A stretch of 34,875 bases of DNA from Flavobacterium aurantiibacter (GCF_002251775.1 NZ_NOXX01000188.1:1-34875), one strand, 5' to 3'; numbered from the stretch's first letter, positions 25,301-32,948 are shown. The notes: generated by a model from the sequence alone, not told the origin. A program made the numbers and translations.

Positions 25301-25744
25301 ATGAAATACCTGTATCGATTTAGCATCATTTTCCTATTCTCGTTTTTATTTTCGGGCTGTTACGGAACACAAGAACAAGTGAAAAAAGTGCAACAGTCGC
25401 TCGCCGGAAATTGGGAACTTATTGGTTTGGTTTACGAAAAAAATACGATCGACGGACTGTTTCCTTCAAAACGACCGACAGTAAGCTTTGATATTGAAAA
25501 CGAAACAGTTAGTGGATTTAACGGTTGCAATACCTTTAACGGACCCATTTTTTCAAACCGACTCTCGCTCACGGTTTTCATCAAAAAGGTAAAAAGCACC
25601 AAAATGGCCTGTGGCTCCGATGGCGAAAAAGTATTTATGCAACTTTTGGGGCAAATTACCAGCTACCGCATCGACGAGCAAAACGAACTCGAATTGTTTA
25701 TAAAAACGCAGCGAATTATGTCGTTTAAACGTGTATCTAATTAA
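25301..25744 (+). CDS. META (HslJ-like) domain lipoprotein
   Basis: A 147-residue lipoprotein with signal FSIIFLFSFLFSGCYG (lipidated Cys in SGC). The mature domain has GNWELIGLVYEK, PTVSFDIENETVSGFNGCNTFNG and STKMACGSD, typical of META/HslJ domains, including the conserved GxNGCNxxxG and KMAC blocks. HslJ-like proteins are outer-membrane or periplasmic and linked to heat shock and novobiocin resistance in E. coli; the precise role is unknown. It ends at a shared bidirectional terminator with the DJ-1-like gene. Confidence 0.92.
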   Translation: MKYLYRFSIIFLFSFLFSGCYGTQEQVKKVQQSLAGNWELIGLVYEKNTIDGLFPSKRPTVSFDIENETVSGFNGCNTFNGPIFSNRLSLTVFIKKVKSTKMACGSDGEKVFMQLLGQITSYRIDEQNELELFIKTQRIMSFKRVSN

Positions 25745-25772
25745 AAAAGGCAGCTATTTTGCTGCCTTTTTT
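25743..25772. terminator. Bidirectional terminator between META and DJ-1-like genes
   Basis: AAAAAAGGCAGC pairs perfectly with GCTGCCTTTTTT across a six-base loop. T-runs lie on both strands, so it can serve both convergent genes. Confidence 0.9.
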
Positions 25773-25789
25773 GTTCCTTATTCTATTCT

Positions 25790-26560
25790 TTACAGCTTTT
25801 TAAGCTCGGTTAAAACAGCCTCGCCAACAGCATGTGCCGATTGCGGATTTTGTCCCGTTACTACTCGTGTATCAACAGCTACATGCGTTTGCCAAAGTCC
25901 AGACTTTTCAAATTTCGCCCCGCGTTCAATTAATTTTGTCTCCAGACTAAACGGAACCACGTTTTCCAACTTCACAGCAGCCTCTTCTTCATTGGTAAAA
26001 GCATTGATTTTCTTTCCGTCAACCAAATATTTACCATTGCTCAATTTTATGTTAACCAATCCCGCGGGTCCGTGGCAAACCGCGCTAACAATGCCGTTGT
26101 TTTCATAGATCTCTTGTGCAATTTTTGCCAAAGCCGCGTTGTCGGGAAAATCCCACATCGTACCATGACCGCCAGCGTACAAAATCGCTGCGTAATCTTC
26201 GGCTCGAACCTGCTCGGGCGTCAAAGTGTTTTGAATTTTCTTTTGATACTTTTCGTTGGCCAAGAACTGCTGATTTACTGTGTCTTCCGGATTATTGCCG
26301 TAGTATTTCGGATTTCCACCGAGCGGACTCACAAAATCAATTTCGTAATCCGCTGCTGTTAAAACTGCCCATGGATGCGAAACTTCGCCAAGGTAATAAC
26401 CGGTTGATTCACCTGTTTCCCCTAATTTGTCGTGGCTAGTTACCACAAATAAAATTTTCTTATTCATTTTCTTTGATTTTAATTTTTGTGCCGGTACCGC
26501 GGCGCTCATCGCCAATAATACCAAGCATAAAACCTGCGTAATAAATTTCCGCTGTTTCAT
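25790..26560 (-). CDS. Exported DJ-1/PfpI family protein (Hsp31-like)
   Basis: A 256-residue protein of the DJ-1/PfpI superfamily, Hsp31/glyoxalase III-like branch. The nucleophile elbow is AVCHGPAG with Cys162-His163, and the conserved upstream acid lies in GETGESTGYYLGEVSHP; YAGGHGTMWDFPD is the other signature. An N-terminal stretch ITQVLCLVLLAMSAAVPAQ is a likely signal peptide, so it is probably periplasmic, which is uncommon for cytosolic Hsp31. It may be a chaperone, deglycase or methylglyoxal-detoxifying enzyme. The upstream gap contains a CRP-like site. Confidence 0.92.
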   Translation of the reverse strand: MKQRKFITQVLCLVLLAMSAAVPAQKLKSKKMNKKILFVVTSHDKLGETGESTGYYLGEVSHPWAVLTAADYEIDFVSPLGGNPKYYGNNPEDTVNQQFLANEKYQKKIQNTLTPEQVRAEDYAAILYAGGHGTMWDFPDNAALAKIAQEIYENNGIVSAVCHGPAGLVNIKLSNGKYLVDGKKINAFTNEEEAAVKLENVVPFSLETKLIERGAKFEKSGLWQTHVAVDTRVVTGQNPQSAHAVGEAVLTELKKL

Positions 26561-26583
26561 TGTAGTTATTAATTAATGTTTGT

Positions 26584-26595
26584 TTGAATATTCAA
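26584..26595. promoter_or_regulatory. 12-bp perfect palindrome upstream of the DJ-1-like gene
   Basis: TTGAATATTCAA is a perfect palindrome 23 bases before the ATG at 26560. It could be an operator overlapping the promoter or chance in AT-rich DNA. No cognate regulator is identified. Confidence 0.3.
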
Positions 26596-26636
26596 CATGA
26601 CAAATTTCGGAACATCCGTCGAAGCTAGAAATGACC

Positions 26637-26661
26637 TACATCACAACTTTTTTGTGATGTA
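26637..26661. repeat. 10-bp inverted repeat overlapping the CRP-like site
   Basis: TACATCACAA (26637-26646) and TTGTGATGTA (26652-26661) are perfect inverted arms around CTTTT. The right arm shares bases with the CRP-like palindrome, so the site could be read either as a transcript hairpin or as two overlapping half-sites. Confidence 0.6.
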
Positions 26662-26668
26662 AATCACA
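26653..26668. promoter_or_regulatory. CRP-type palindrome TGTGA-N6-TCACA
   Basis: TGTGATGTAAATCACA matches the E. coli CRP half-site pattern exactly. It lies about 100 bases upstream of the DJ-1-like gene start and just after the stop of a Crp/Fnr gene whose recognition helix has SRETLSR. I infer that this regulator may bind it and activate the DJ-1-like gene. Confidence 0.5.
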
Positions 26669-26686
26669 GGTAAGCTCATCGTCTGT

Positions 26687-27265
26687 TTATTTTAAGTCTG
26701 CTTTTGAGGAAAAACGACTTAAGGTTTCGCGTGATACGCCCAGATACGAGGCGATTAAAGTTTTCGGGACGCGCTGGAAAAGCTCGGGATACAACTTTAG
26801 CAACGACTCGTAGCGTTCCTGTGCGTTGTTGTTAAGCAGCGATAAAATTCGCCGTTGCAAGGCTACGTATCCTGCATTCGATTTTTTTCTGAAAAAGTGC
26901 TCCATTTTGTGCAACTCGGCGCAAAGTTTTTCACGATTGTGCAGCGATAAGCAAAGAACTTGTGTGTTTTCAATGCAATCGATGTTTAATTGCGCATGCT
27001 GCTGATTAAAATACGCTTGGTAATCGGTAATCCACCAATCTTCCATACCGAACTGCATTAAATGTTCTTTGCCGTCGGCATTGGTGTAATACGATTTTAC
27101 CAAACCACTAAGAACAAAAAAGTCGTTCTGCACCAATTCGCCTTCTTGAATCAGATACTGCTGTTTTTTGAACGATCTGGGCGAAAAATGCGCGAGTACG
27201 TAGTCGAATTCGCTATCCGTTAAAGGTGTGATGCGTTCGATATGTTTTCTTAAAATGGTGCTCAT
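26687..27265 (-). CDS. Crp/Fnr family transcriptional regulator
   Basis: A 192-residue regulator with a cNMP-binding-type beta-roll (about 20-120, FSPRSFKKQQYLIQEGE ... FFVLSGLVKSYY) and a C-terminal winged HTH (about 140-190). The recognition helix reads GVSRETLSR, with Arg179, Glu180 and Arg184 in the same order as the DNA-contacting Arg180, Glu181 and Arg185 of E. coli CRP. The beta-roll does not show a clear phosphate-binding Arg/Ser pair, so the ligand, if any, is unknown. It lies upstream of the DJ-1-like gene on the same strand, and a CRP-type site separates them. Confidence 0.9.
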   Translation of the reverse strand: MSTILRKHIERITPLTDSEFDYVLAHFSPRSFKKQQYLIQEGELVQNDFFVLSGLVKSYYTNADGKEHLMQFGMEDWWITDYQAYFNQQHAQLNIDCIENTQVLCLSLHNREKLCAELHKMEHFFRKKSNAGYVALQRRILSLLNNNAQERYESLLKLYPELFQRVPKTLIASYLGVSRETLSRFSSKADLK

Positions 27266-27309
27266 TTCATTCTGGATTTTTTTACGAGTCTTATTATGTT
27301 CCGAATAAA

Positions 27310-27335
27310 AAAAGCTGCCTAAACAGACAGCTTTT
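27310..27335 (-). terminator. Terminator after the OmpA-like gene
   Basis: On the minus strand AAAAGCTG pairs with CAGCTTTT across a ten-base loop and is followed by a T-run. It lies between the ompA-like stop at 27356 and the Crp/Fnr start at 27265, separating the two transcripts. Confidence 0.8.
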
Positions 27336-27355
27336 AAACGCTCTAAGCTTGCTTA

Positions 27356-28192
27356 TTAATTTTTTTGATTCTTCATCTCCTTTTCAATCATGTCGTAAAA
27401 CTGATCGATTTTTGGAAGAATCACTACTCGAGTTCTTCTGTTTTTAGATCTGTTTTCTGCATTGCTGTTGTCAACCAACGGAATGTACTCGCCGCGACCA
27501 GCTGCAATGAGTTGCGAAGGTTTTACACCCAATTCTTTAGTTAACACACGAATGATAGACGTAGAACGTTTTACGCTCAAATCCCAGTTGTCGAGCAAAA
27601 CGCCGTTGCCAATGAAAGGCACGCTGTCGGTATGTCCTTCCACCATGCATTCAAAATCGGGCTTACTGTTTATAACTTTTGCCACTTTGGTAAGTACTTC
27701 TTTGGCTCGATCGGTAACGGTGTAACTACCGCTTTTAAACAATAACTTATCGGCAATTGAAATGAAAACTACGCCTTTCTCCACATTCACTTCGATATCT
27801 GGATCAGAAATGCCTACCTCGCGTTTCAAACTCGTAACTAAGGCAAGTGTAACACTGTCTTTTTTAGTCAGTGCGTCCTGCATGCGCGTAATTTTAAGAT
27901 CTTTCTCTTTGATGGTTTCTAACGCTTTCTCAATGTTTTCGGCACCTTTCGCGGTAAGCGTAGTCATGTTTCCGATATTGCTAATTAATTCGGAATTGTT
28001 CTTTTTCAAGAAATCAACCTGGGTAGCCAAGGCATCCTTTTCCGACATACACATGTTCAGTTTAACGGTAGTCGAGTTCAAAAGGTCCTGAATTTCCTTA
28101 TTTTTCGCTTCCAATGCAGCGATTTTCTTTTTCGTTCCGCATGATGTGCTCAATACGGCAAGCGATGCTAAAACAAAAATATACTTCTTCAT
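27356..28192 (-). CDS. OmpA family lipoprotein
   Basis: A 278-residue envelope lipoprotein. The signal peptide is FVLASLAVLSTSCGTKK, with the lipidated Cys near residue 18. Residues about 22-125 form a coiled coil (long runs of Lys, Glu, Leu, Asn, e.g. KKIAALEAKNKEIQDLLNS). The C-terminal OmpA domain (about 140-265) has GVVFISIADKLLFKSGSYTV, EGHTDSVPF and a closing NRSKNRRTRVVILPK with the peptidoglycan-binding Arg. It likely anchors the outer membrane to peptidoglycan. The ATG at 28192 is preferred over the TTG just before it. A TATCTTTG -7 box is upstream. Confidence 0.93.
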   Translation of the reverse strand: MKKYIFVLASLAVLSTSCGTKKKIAALEAKNKEIQDLLNSTTVKLNMCMSEKDALATQVDFLKKNNSELISNIGNMTTLTAKGAENIEKALETIKEKDLKITRMQDALTKKDSVTLALVTSLKREVGISDPDIEVNVEKGVVFISIADKLLFKSGSYTVTDRAKEVLTKVAKVINSKPDFECMVEGHTDSVPFIGNGVLLDNWDLSVKRSTSIIRVLTKELGVKPSQLIAAGRGEYIPLVDNSNAENRSKNRRTRVVILPKIDQFYDMIEKEMKNQKN

Positions 28193-28208
28193 CAATTTAG
28201 ATTTTGCG

Positions 28209-28216
28209 CAAAGATA
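28209..28216 (-). promoter_or_regulatory. -7 box (TATCTTTG) for the OmpA-like gene
   Basis: On the minus strand TATCTTTG matches the -7 consensus exactly and lies 16 bases before the ATG at 28192, giving an mRNA leader of about 10 bases. Confidence 0.55.
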
Positions 28217-28262
28217 TACTCAAATGTTAAAAAATAACGTGAAAAGAACACCTAAACTATTG

Positions 28263-29276
28263 TTAAGATACATCGCTATAACGCCGCTTTCCCTGAACGA
28301 AGTATGCATAGACAATCGATTTTTTAGAAAAGTAGTCTGAACGCAAGTGTTTGGCTCGCTTTTTAAATGTTTGGTTACAATTAGCGTAGAAGGCAAAATG
28401 TGCGGCAATTACTGCGCGGAACTTCGAAAATTCACCGGAAGTCAAGAAACGAATTGCGGCAATTCCGTCTAAAACCAAACGCAAGAACAACACTTCGAAC
28501 AACATGCCTTGCGGAACGTTTTTTAGCAGCATTACTAGCGAATTTCTGAAATTTAGAAAGACTTTTCGAGCAGAACCGCTCGCTAAAGTTGCGCCACCAA
28601 CGTGAAACACAACCGAATCGGGTAGGTATCGGGCTTCAAATCCGCGATTGAATGCCCGCCAACATAGGTCTATTTCTTCCTGATGTGCAAAGAAGTCGGC
28701 ATCAAAACCGCCAAGTTCGTCGAATACCTTCTTTCGTATCGCAAAACAAGCTCCGGTTGCCCAGAAAATCGGCGTTTCGTCCGAATATTGGTTTTCGTCG
28801 ATTTCCACGGTTTCAAACAACCGACCGCGGCAGTACGGAAATCCATACTTGTCGATAAATCCGCCCGCAGCTCCAGCATATTCAAATGCGGCTTTATTTT
28901 TGAAATCGCGAATTTTGGGTTGCGCAATGGCCAATTTTTCCTCTTCCGCGAAAGCGCGAACCAACGGCTGCAACCAATTTGGAGTTACTTCGACATCGGA
29001 ATTAATTAAAACTAAAAGCGAGGCATCGATGCTGCGTAAGCCTTCGTTATAACCACCGGCAAAGCCTAGGTTTTGGGCGTTTTTGATACAAACTACAGCA
29101 GGGAATTCAGTTTCTAATAGCGATACAGAGTCGTCGGTGGAAGCATTATCGATAACGTAAATACGCGCCGAATCGCTGCAGCTAATTAGCGTAGGCAGGA
29201 ATTGGCGCAAGAGCTTTGCTCCGTTGTAATTGAGTACAACAACGGCCGTTTTCGATAAAAGTTCTTTAGCTTCCAA
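28263..29276 (-). CDS. Family 2 glycosyltransferase
   Basis: A 337-residue GT2 enzyme with a GT-A fold. Visible motifs: VVVLNYNG near the N terminus, VIDNASTDDS, NLGFAGGYNEG, the metal-binding DXD-like INSDVEV, ATGACFAIRKKVFDELGGFD and the ED-type FAHQEEIDLCWRAFNRG catalytic region. A C-terminal ~80 residues contain one or two amphipathic or membrane-associated helices. Likely transfers sugar to a glycan, lipid or surface polymer; donor and acceptor cannot be told. The start is TTG at 29276, overlapping the previous gene by 11 bases; no ATG lies near. Confidence 0.92.
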   Translation of the reverse strand: MEAKELLSKTAVVVLNYNGAKLLRQFLPTLISCSDSARIYVIDNASTDDSVSLLETEFPAVVCIKNAQNLGFAGGYNEGLRSIDASLLVLINSDVEVTPNWLQPLVRAFAEEEKLAIAQPKIRDFKNKAAFEYAGAAGGFIDKYGFPYCRGRLFETVEIDENQYSDETPIFWATGACFAIRKKVFDELGGFDADFFAHQEEIDLCWRAFNRGFEARYLPDSVVFHVGGATLASGSARKVFLNFRNSLVMLLKNVPQGMLFEVLFLRLVLDGIAAIRFLTSGEFSKFRAVIAAHFAFYANCNQTFKKRAKHLRSDYFSKKSIVYAYFVQGKRRYSDVS

Positions 29277-29712
29277 AGGCAGGTAAATCGGGAATTAATT
29301 CAAAACGTTCGCGTTCGTAATCGAGTTTGCAAAAATAGTGTTCCAAGCCATTTGTCACGAATAAATGTTGTGCTTGTACGTGCAAATTATAGCGTGCAAT
29401 TTGGTCGAACGTGTCTTGCTTTATAGGTATTTCAGGTGCTTTACATTCGACTAACAGAAAAATACTGCCGTTTTTATTGAAGACAACTAAATCGAATCGT
29501 TTTATTAACTGATTGATTTTCAGTTGACGTTCAACGCTGATTAAAGTTGTTGGGATTTGATAATGCGTTTGCAACAAAGCAATTACATGCTGTCTGACCC
29601 ATTCTTCGGGCGTTAATACGATAAATTTTTTGCGAATAGGGTCGAAGATAAGCGTCTTATTTTCGCTATTTTTGAACCTGAACTGAGCGGGTGGAAAATT
29701 GAGTCGCTGCAT
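29266..29712 (-). CDS. HsdR_N-type nuclease-domain protein
   Basis: A 148-residue protein of the HSDR_N_2-type family, resembling the N-terminal nuclease domain of type I restriction HsdR. The PD-(D/E)xK core is visible as Asp74 (KRFDLVVF), then Glu89-Cys-Lys91 (LLVECKAP). No helicase domain, HsdM or HsdS lies nearby, so it is not a restriction system; its job is unknown, and repair or DNA processing is a guess from its fold and from its place next to holA. It is transcribed divergently from holA, and its -7 box lies four bases before the ATG, suggesting a leaderless message. Confidence 0.88.
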   Translation of the reverse strand: MQRLNFPPAQFRFKNSENKTLIFDPIRKKFIVLTPEEWVRQHVIALLQTHYQIPTTLISVERQLKINQLIKRFDLVVFNKNGSIFLLVECKAPEIPIKQDTFDQIARYNLHVQAQHLFVTNGLEHYFCKLDYERERFELIPDLPAFGS

Positions 29713-29716
29713 GGCG

Positions 29717-29724
29717 CAAATATA
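29717..29724 (-). promoter_or_regulatory. -7 box (TATATTTG) abutting the HsdR_N gene
   Basis: On the minus strand TATATTTG matches TAnnTTTG, with TTG 21 bases upstream as a possible -33 element (29746-29748). The box ends only four bases before the ATG at 29712, which predicts a leaderless or near-leaderless transcript. Confidence 0.55.
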
Positions 29725-29760
29725 AAGAGAAGATTAGCCCGAATTCAATTTCCGACTTTA

Positions 29761-30765
29761 ATGGATGAAGCACTAAAAATTGTTGATGCGATCAAATCGG
29801 GCGACATTAAGCCCCTGTATTTGCTCATGGGTGAGGAACCGTATTACGTTGATAAGGTGTCCGAATACATTGAAGAGCACGTTTTATCTGAAGACGAACG
29901 CGGCTTTAATCAGACTATTTTGTACGGACGTGATGTAAATGTTCCCGATTTAGTAGGAGCTGCCAAGCGCTATCCGATGATGGCCGAACGACAAGTAATA
30001 ATTGTTAAAGAAGCCCAAGCCATTACCGGCAAACTCGATAAATTGGAAGAGTACGTTGCCAATTGCACGCCAACAACTGTGCTGGTTTTGTGTTACAAAG
30101 GTAAAGATGTAGATAAGCGTAAAGCGCTCTACAAGAATTTTCAAAAACACGGCGTTGTGCTCGAAAGCAAGAAGCTCAAGGATGCGCAAGTGCAAACCTG
30201 GATTGCGAAATTGCTCAAGTCGAAAGGTTTGCAAATTGAACCCAAAGCTGTTGCGATGATCAACGACAATTTAGGGAATAATTTGTCGCGTATTGCTACC
30301 GAAATTGACAAACTGGTGGTTAATATTCCGAGTGGAAGTACTGTTACTGCTGCAGATGTGGAATTGTACGTTGGAATAAGTAAAGACTTCAATATTTTTG
30401 AATTGCGAAGAGCAATCGCACAAAAAAACACGACCAAAGCCTTCCAAATTGTTGATTATTTTACCAAAAGTAAAAACGACATGCCTTTGGTGGTCATCGT
30501 AGCGCAATTGCACAAATTTTTTAGTCAGCTACTGATTTTACACGGATTAAAAGACAAAAGCAAACCGGCGGCAGCGCAAGCTTTAGGTGTTTCGCCGTAT
30601 TTTGTCGACGAGTTTTTTGACGGCATCCGCGTGTATCCGATGAAAAAAGTGAGCAGTATGATTGCCGCTTTACGCGATATTGATTTACAGAGCAAAGGCG
30701 TGGGTGCAGCTAATGCTAAAGAAAGCGATTTGTTTAAACTGCTTTTGATTAAGATATTTGCCTAA
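29761..30765 (+). CDS. holA: DNA polymerase III delta subunit
   Basis: A 334-residue clamp-loader subunit that opens the beta sliding clamp during replication. The N terminus has LYLLMGEEPYYVDKVSEYIEEHVL, typical of HolA, followed by AKRYPMMAERQVIIVKEA. The middle and C-terminal helices (LNNIAQLHKFF-like region, VVIVAQLHKFFSQL) match the delta family. Like other delta subunits it has an AAA+ fold without an intact ATP site. It is divergent from the HsdR_N gene and followed after 11 bases by a small membrane-protein gene and then ettA. Confidence 0.95.
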   Translation: MDEALKIVDAIKSGDIKPLYLLMGEEPYYVDKVSEYIEEHVLSEDERGFNQTILYGRDVNVPDLVGAAKRYPMMAERQVIIVKEAQAITGKLDKLEEYVANCTPTTVLVLCYKGKDVDKRKALYKNFQKHGVVLESKKLKDAQVQTWIAKLLKSKGLQIEPKAVAMINDNLGNNLSRIATEIDKLVVNIPSGSTVTAADVELYVGISKDFNIFELRRAIAQKNTTKAFQIVDYFTKSKNDMPLVVIVAQLHKFFSQLLILHGLKDKSKPAAAQALGVSPYFVDEFFDGIRVYPMKKVSSMIAALRDIDLQSKGVGAANAKESDLFKLLLIKIFA

Positions 30766-30776
30766 AATTAAAAAAT

Positions 30777-30959
30777 ATGGGAATGAATAAGAACACCGTT
30801 TTGGGTTGGGCTACCTTTATTATGATTCTGATGGGAATTTTACTTATTGGTTTAGGAGCTTTTCGTTACGACGAAGTTGCCGGATGGGGTTTTGCGGCCG
30901 TTGGTCTTGGCTTTTGGGCCAATGCTTGGGTTTTTAGTTCCTTAAAAGGACGCGTTTAA
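30777..30959 (+). CDS. CAL67264-type small membrane protein
   Basis: A 60-residue protein with two hydrophobic segments (about 7-26 and 35-54), resembling the small flavobacterial membrane-protein family named after CAL67264. A second ATG at 30783 would shorten it by two residues. It is sandwiched between holA and ettA with gaps of 11 and 15 bases, so it is likely in the same transcript. Function unknown. Confidence 0.85.
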   Translation: MGMNKNTVLGWATFIMILMGILLIGLGAFRYDEVAGWGFAAVGLGFWANAWVFSSLKGRV

Positions 30960-30974
30960 TTAATTACACTATAC

Positions 30975-32666
30975 ATGTCAGACGATAAGAAGGTTATTTT
31001 TTCCATGCAAAAGGTCTCGAAGACCTACAGCAGCAGCGACAAACAAGTTTTAAAAAACATCTATCTCAGCTTTTTCTACGGAGCTAAAATTGGTATTCTC
31101 GGTTTAAACGGTTCTGGTAAATCGTCTTTGCTGCGCATTATCGCAGGAGTAGACAAGAATTATCAGGGCGATGTAGTTTTTGCACCCGGATATACCGTGG
31201 GTTATTTGGAACAAGAACCGCAACTTGATGAGGATAAAACCGTTATTGATATTGTTCGCGAAGGAGTAGCCGAAACCATGGCTGTACTTGCCGAATACAA
31301 CGAAATTAACGACAGTTTTATGTTGCCTGAGGTTTACGAAAACGAAACCAAAATGCAGCAATTAATGGATAGACAGGCGGCACTACAAGATAAAATTGAC
31401 GCCTTAAACGCTTGGGAAATTGATACCAAACTAGAAATTGCCATGGATGCTTTGCGCACGCCTGATGCCGATACGCCGATAAAGCATCTTTCGGGTGGCG
31501 AACGCCGTCGTGTAGCACTTTGCCGTTTACTTTTGCAACAACCCGACGTTTTGTTACTGGATGAGCCCACCAACCACCTCGATGCCGAATCGGTGTTGTG
31601 GTTAGAGCAGCATTTGGCACAGTACGCCGGAACAGTTATTGCCGTTACACACGACCGTTACTTTTTGGATAACGTTGCCGGCTGGATTTTGGAACTCGAC
31701 CGTGGAGAAGGCATTCCGTGGAAAGGAAACTACTCGTCTTGGCTCGATCAAAAAACGATTCGTTTGGCACAAGAAGAGAAAACTGCAAGCAAACGCAGAA
31801 AAACTTTGGAGCGCGAGTTGGAGTGGGTGAGACAGGGTGCGAAAGGACGTCAGACAAAGCAGAAAGCACGTTTACAGAATTACGATAAGTTGTTGAATGA
31901 AGATCAGAAGCAACTCGACGAGAAGCTGGAAATTTACATCCCGAACGGTCCGCGTTTGGGAACTAACGTAATTGAAGCTAAAAACGTTGCGAAGGCTTTT
32001 GGCGACAAATTGTTGTACGATAATTTGAACTTTACCTTGCCGCAGGCGGGAATTGTAGGCGTAATTGGTCCGAATGGTGCCGGTAAGTCGACAATTTTCC
32101 GCATGATTATGGGAGAAGAAACGCCCGATGGTGGTAGCTTTTCGATTGGCGAAACGGTAAAGATTGCGTACGTGGATCAGTCGCATTCAAATATTGATGT
32201 CGATAAATCGATTTACGAGAACTTTAGCGGTGGTCAAGAATTGATTATGATGGGCGGCCGTCAAGTAAATGCACGTGCGTATTTGAGTCGTTTTAACTTT
32301 GGGGGCAGCGAACAAAACAAAAAGGTATCGATGCTTTCGGGCGGTGAACGCAACCGTTTGCACTTGGCCATGACATTAAAGGAAGAAGGCAATGTTTTGC
32401 TTTTAGATGAGCCCACGAACGATTTGGATGTAAATACCTTACGTGCGTTAGAGGAAGGTTTAGAGAACTTTGCGGGTTGTGCCGTGGTTATTAGTCACGA
32501 TCGTTGGTTTTTAGACCGAATTTGTACGCACATATTGGCTTTTGAAGGCAACTCGGAAGTGTACTTTTTCGAAGGTGGCTTTACGGAATACGAAGAAAAC
32601 AAGCGCAAACGTTTAGGTGCCGATGTGACGCCCAAGCGTATCAAATATAGAAAACTCATTCGTTAA
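30975..32666 (+). CDS. ettA: Energy-dependent translational throttle ABC-F protein
   Basis: A 563-residue soluble ABC-F ATPase that binds the ribosomal E site and tunes the first rounds of elongation to ATP/ADP. Two ABC domains are seen: first Walker A GLNGSGKS (43-50) and signature LSGGERRRVALC, second Walker A GPNGAGKS (365-372) and signature LSGGERNRLHLA, each with a DEPTN Walker B. The linker (about 250-330, KRRKTLERELEWVRQGAKGRQTK) and length match EttA rather than Uup. No membrane segments. A strong terminator follows. Confidence 0.96.
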   Translation: MSDDKKVIFSMQKVSKTYSSSDKQVLKNIYLSFFYGAKIGILGLNGSGKSSLLRIIAGVDKNYQGDVVFAPGYTVGYLEQEPQLDEDKTVIDIVREGVAETMAVLAEYNEINDSFMLPEVYENETKMQQLMDRQAALQDKIDALNAWEIDTKLEIAMDALRTPDADTPIKHLSGGERRRVALCRLLLQQPDVLLLDEPTNHLDAESVLWLEQHLAQYAGTVIAVTHDRYFLDNVAGWILELDRGEGIPWKGNYSSWLDQKTIRLAQEEKTASKRRKTLERELEWVRQGAKGRQTKQKARLQNYDKLLNEDQKQLDEKLEIYIPNGPRLGTNVIEAKNVAKAFGDKLLYDNLNFTLPQAGIVGVIGPNGAGKSTIFRMIMGEETPDGGSFSIGETVKIAYVDQSHSNIDVDKSIYENFSGGQELIMMGGRQVNARAYLSRFNFGGSEQNKKVSMLSGGERNRLHLAMTLKEEGNVLLLDEPTNDLDVNTLRALEEGLENFAGCAVVISHDRWFLDRICTHILAFEGNSEVYFFEGGFTEYEENKRKRLGADVTPKRIKYRKLIR

Positions 32667-32681
32667 AGAATGAAAGAATTG

Positions 32682-32719
32682 AAAGAAACCGTTGCTCGAA
32701 AGGCAGCGGTTTCTTTTTT
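32682..32719 (+). terminator. Rho-independent terminator after ettA
   Basis: AAAGAAACCGTTGC pairs with GCAGCGGTTTCTTT (one G-T wobble) around a seven-base loop and is followed by a T-run. Confidence 0.9.
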
Positions 32720-32746
32720 GACACGAATTTTCAGAGACGTTTTTTT

Positions 32747-32948
32747 GCGTTAAGGATGGTAGCAAACAGCCCGACTAGCCACAAGCCAATCTTTTTTCTT
32801 TTTTTAAGCTTTCTCCGGCTGTACGCTATAGTCCGCAAAAAATACGCGTCGTTCAGTCGGTACGCATTGGGCTTCTTGGGTCGCCCACACCTACCGCTTC
32901 ACGTTCTCGTATTTTTGTACGGGCTGCCGCTTCCATCCGGGCTAGGGC
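32747..32948 (+). repeat. Dispersed hairpin repeat, long divergent copy (R4)
   Basis: A stem ACAGCC (32766-32771) / GGCTGT (32817-32822) is followed by ACGCTATAGTCC and a second module GGGCTTCTTGGGTCGCCC (32869-32886), then GCCGCTTCCATCC. Order and spacing match the repeat at 24443-24621. The first part (32747-32775) resembles the reverse complement of the end of the short copy at 8063-8160. No coding potential is seen, and 32949-33164 beyond it shows only AT-rich sequence. Confidence 0.6.

Noticed and set aside
29266..29712. A type I restriction-modification system
   Set aside because: Only a HsdR_N-type domain is present; no methylase, specificity subunit or helicase is nearby.
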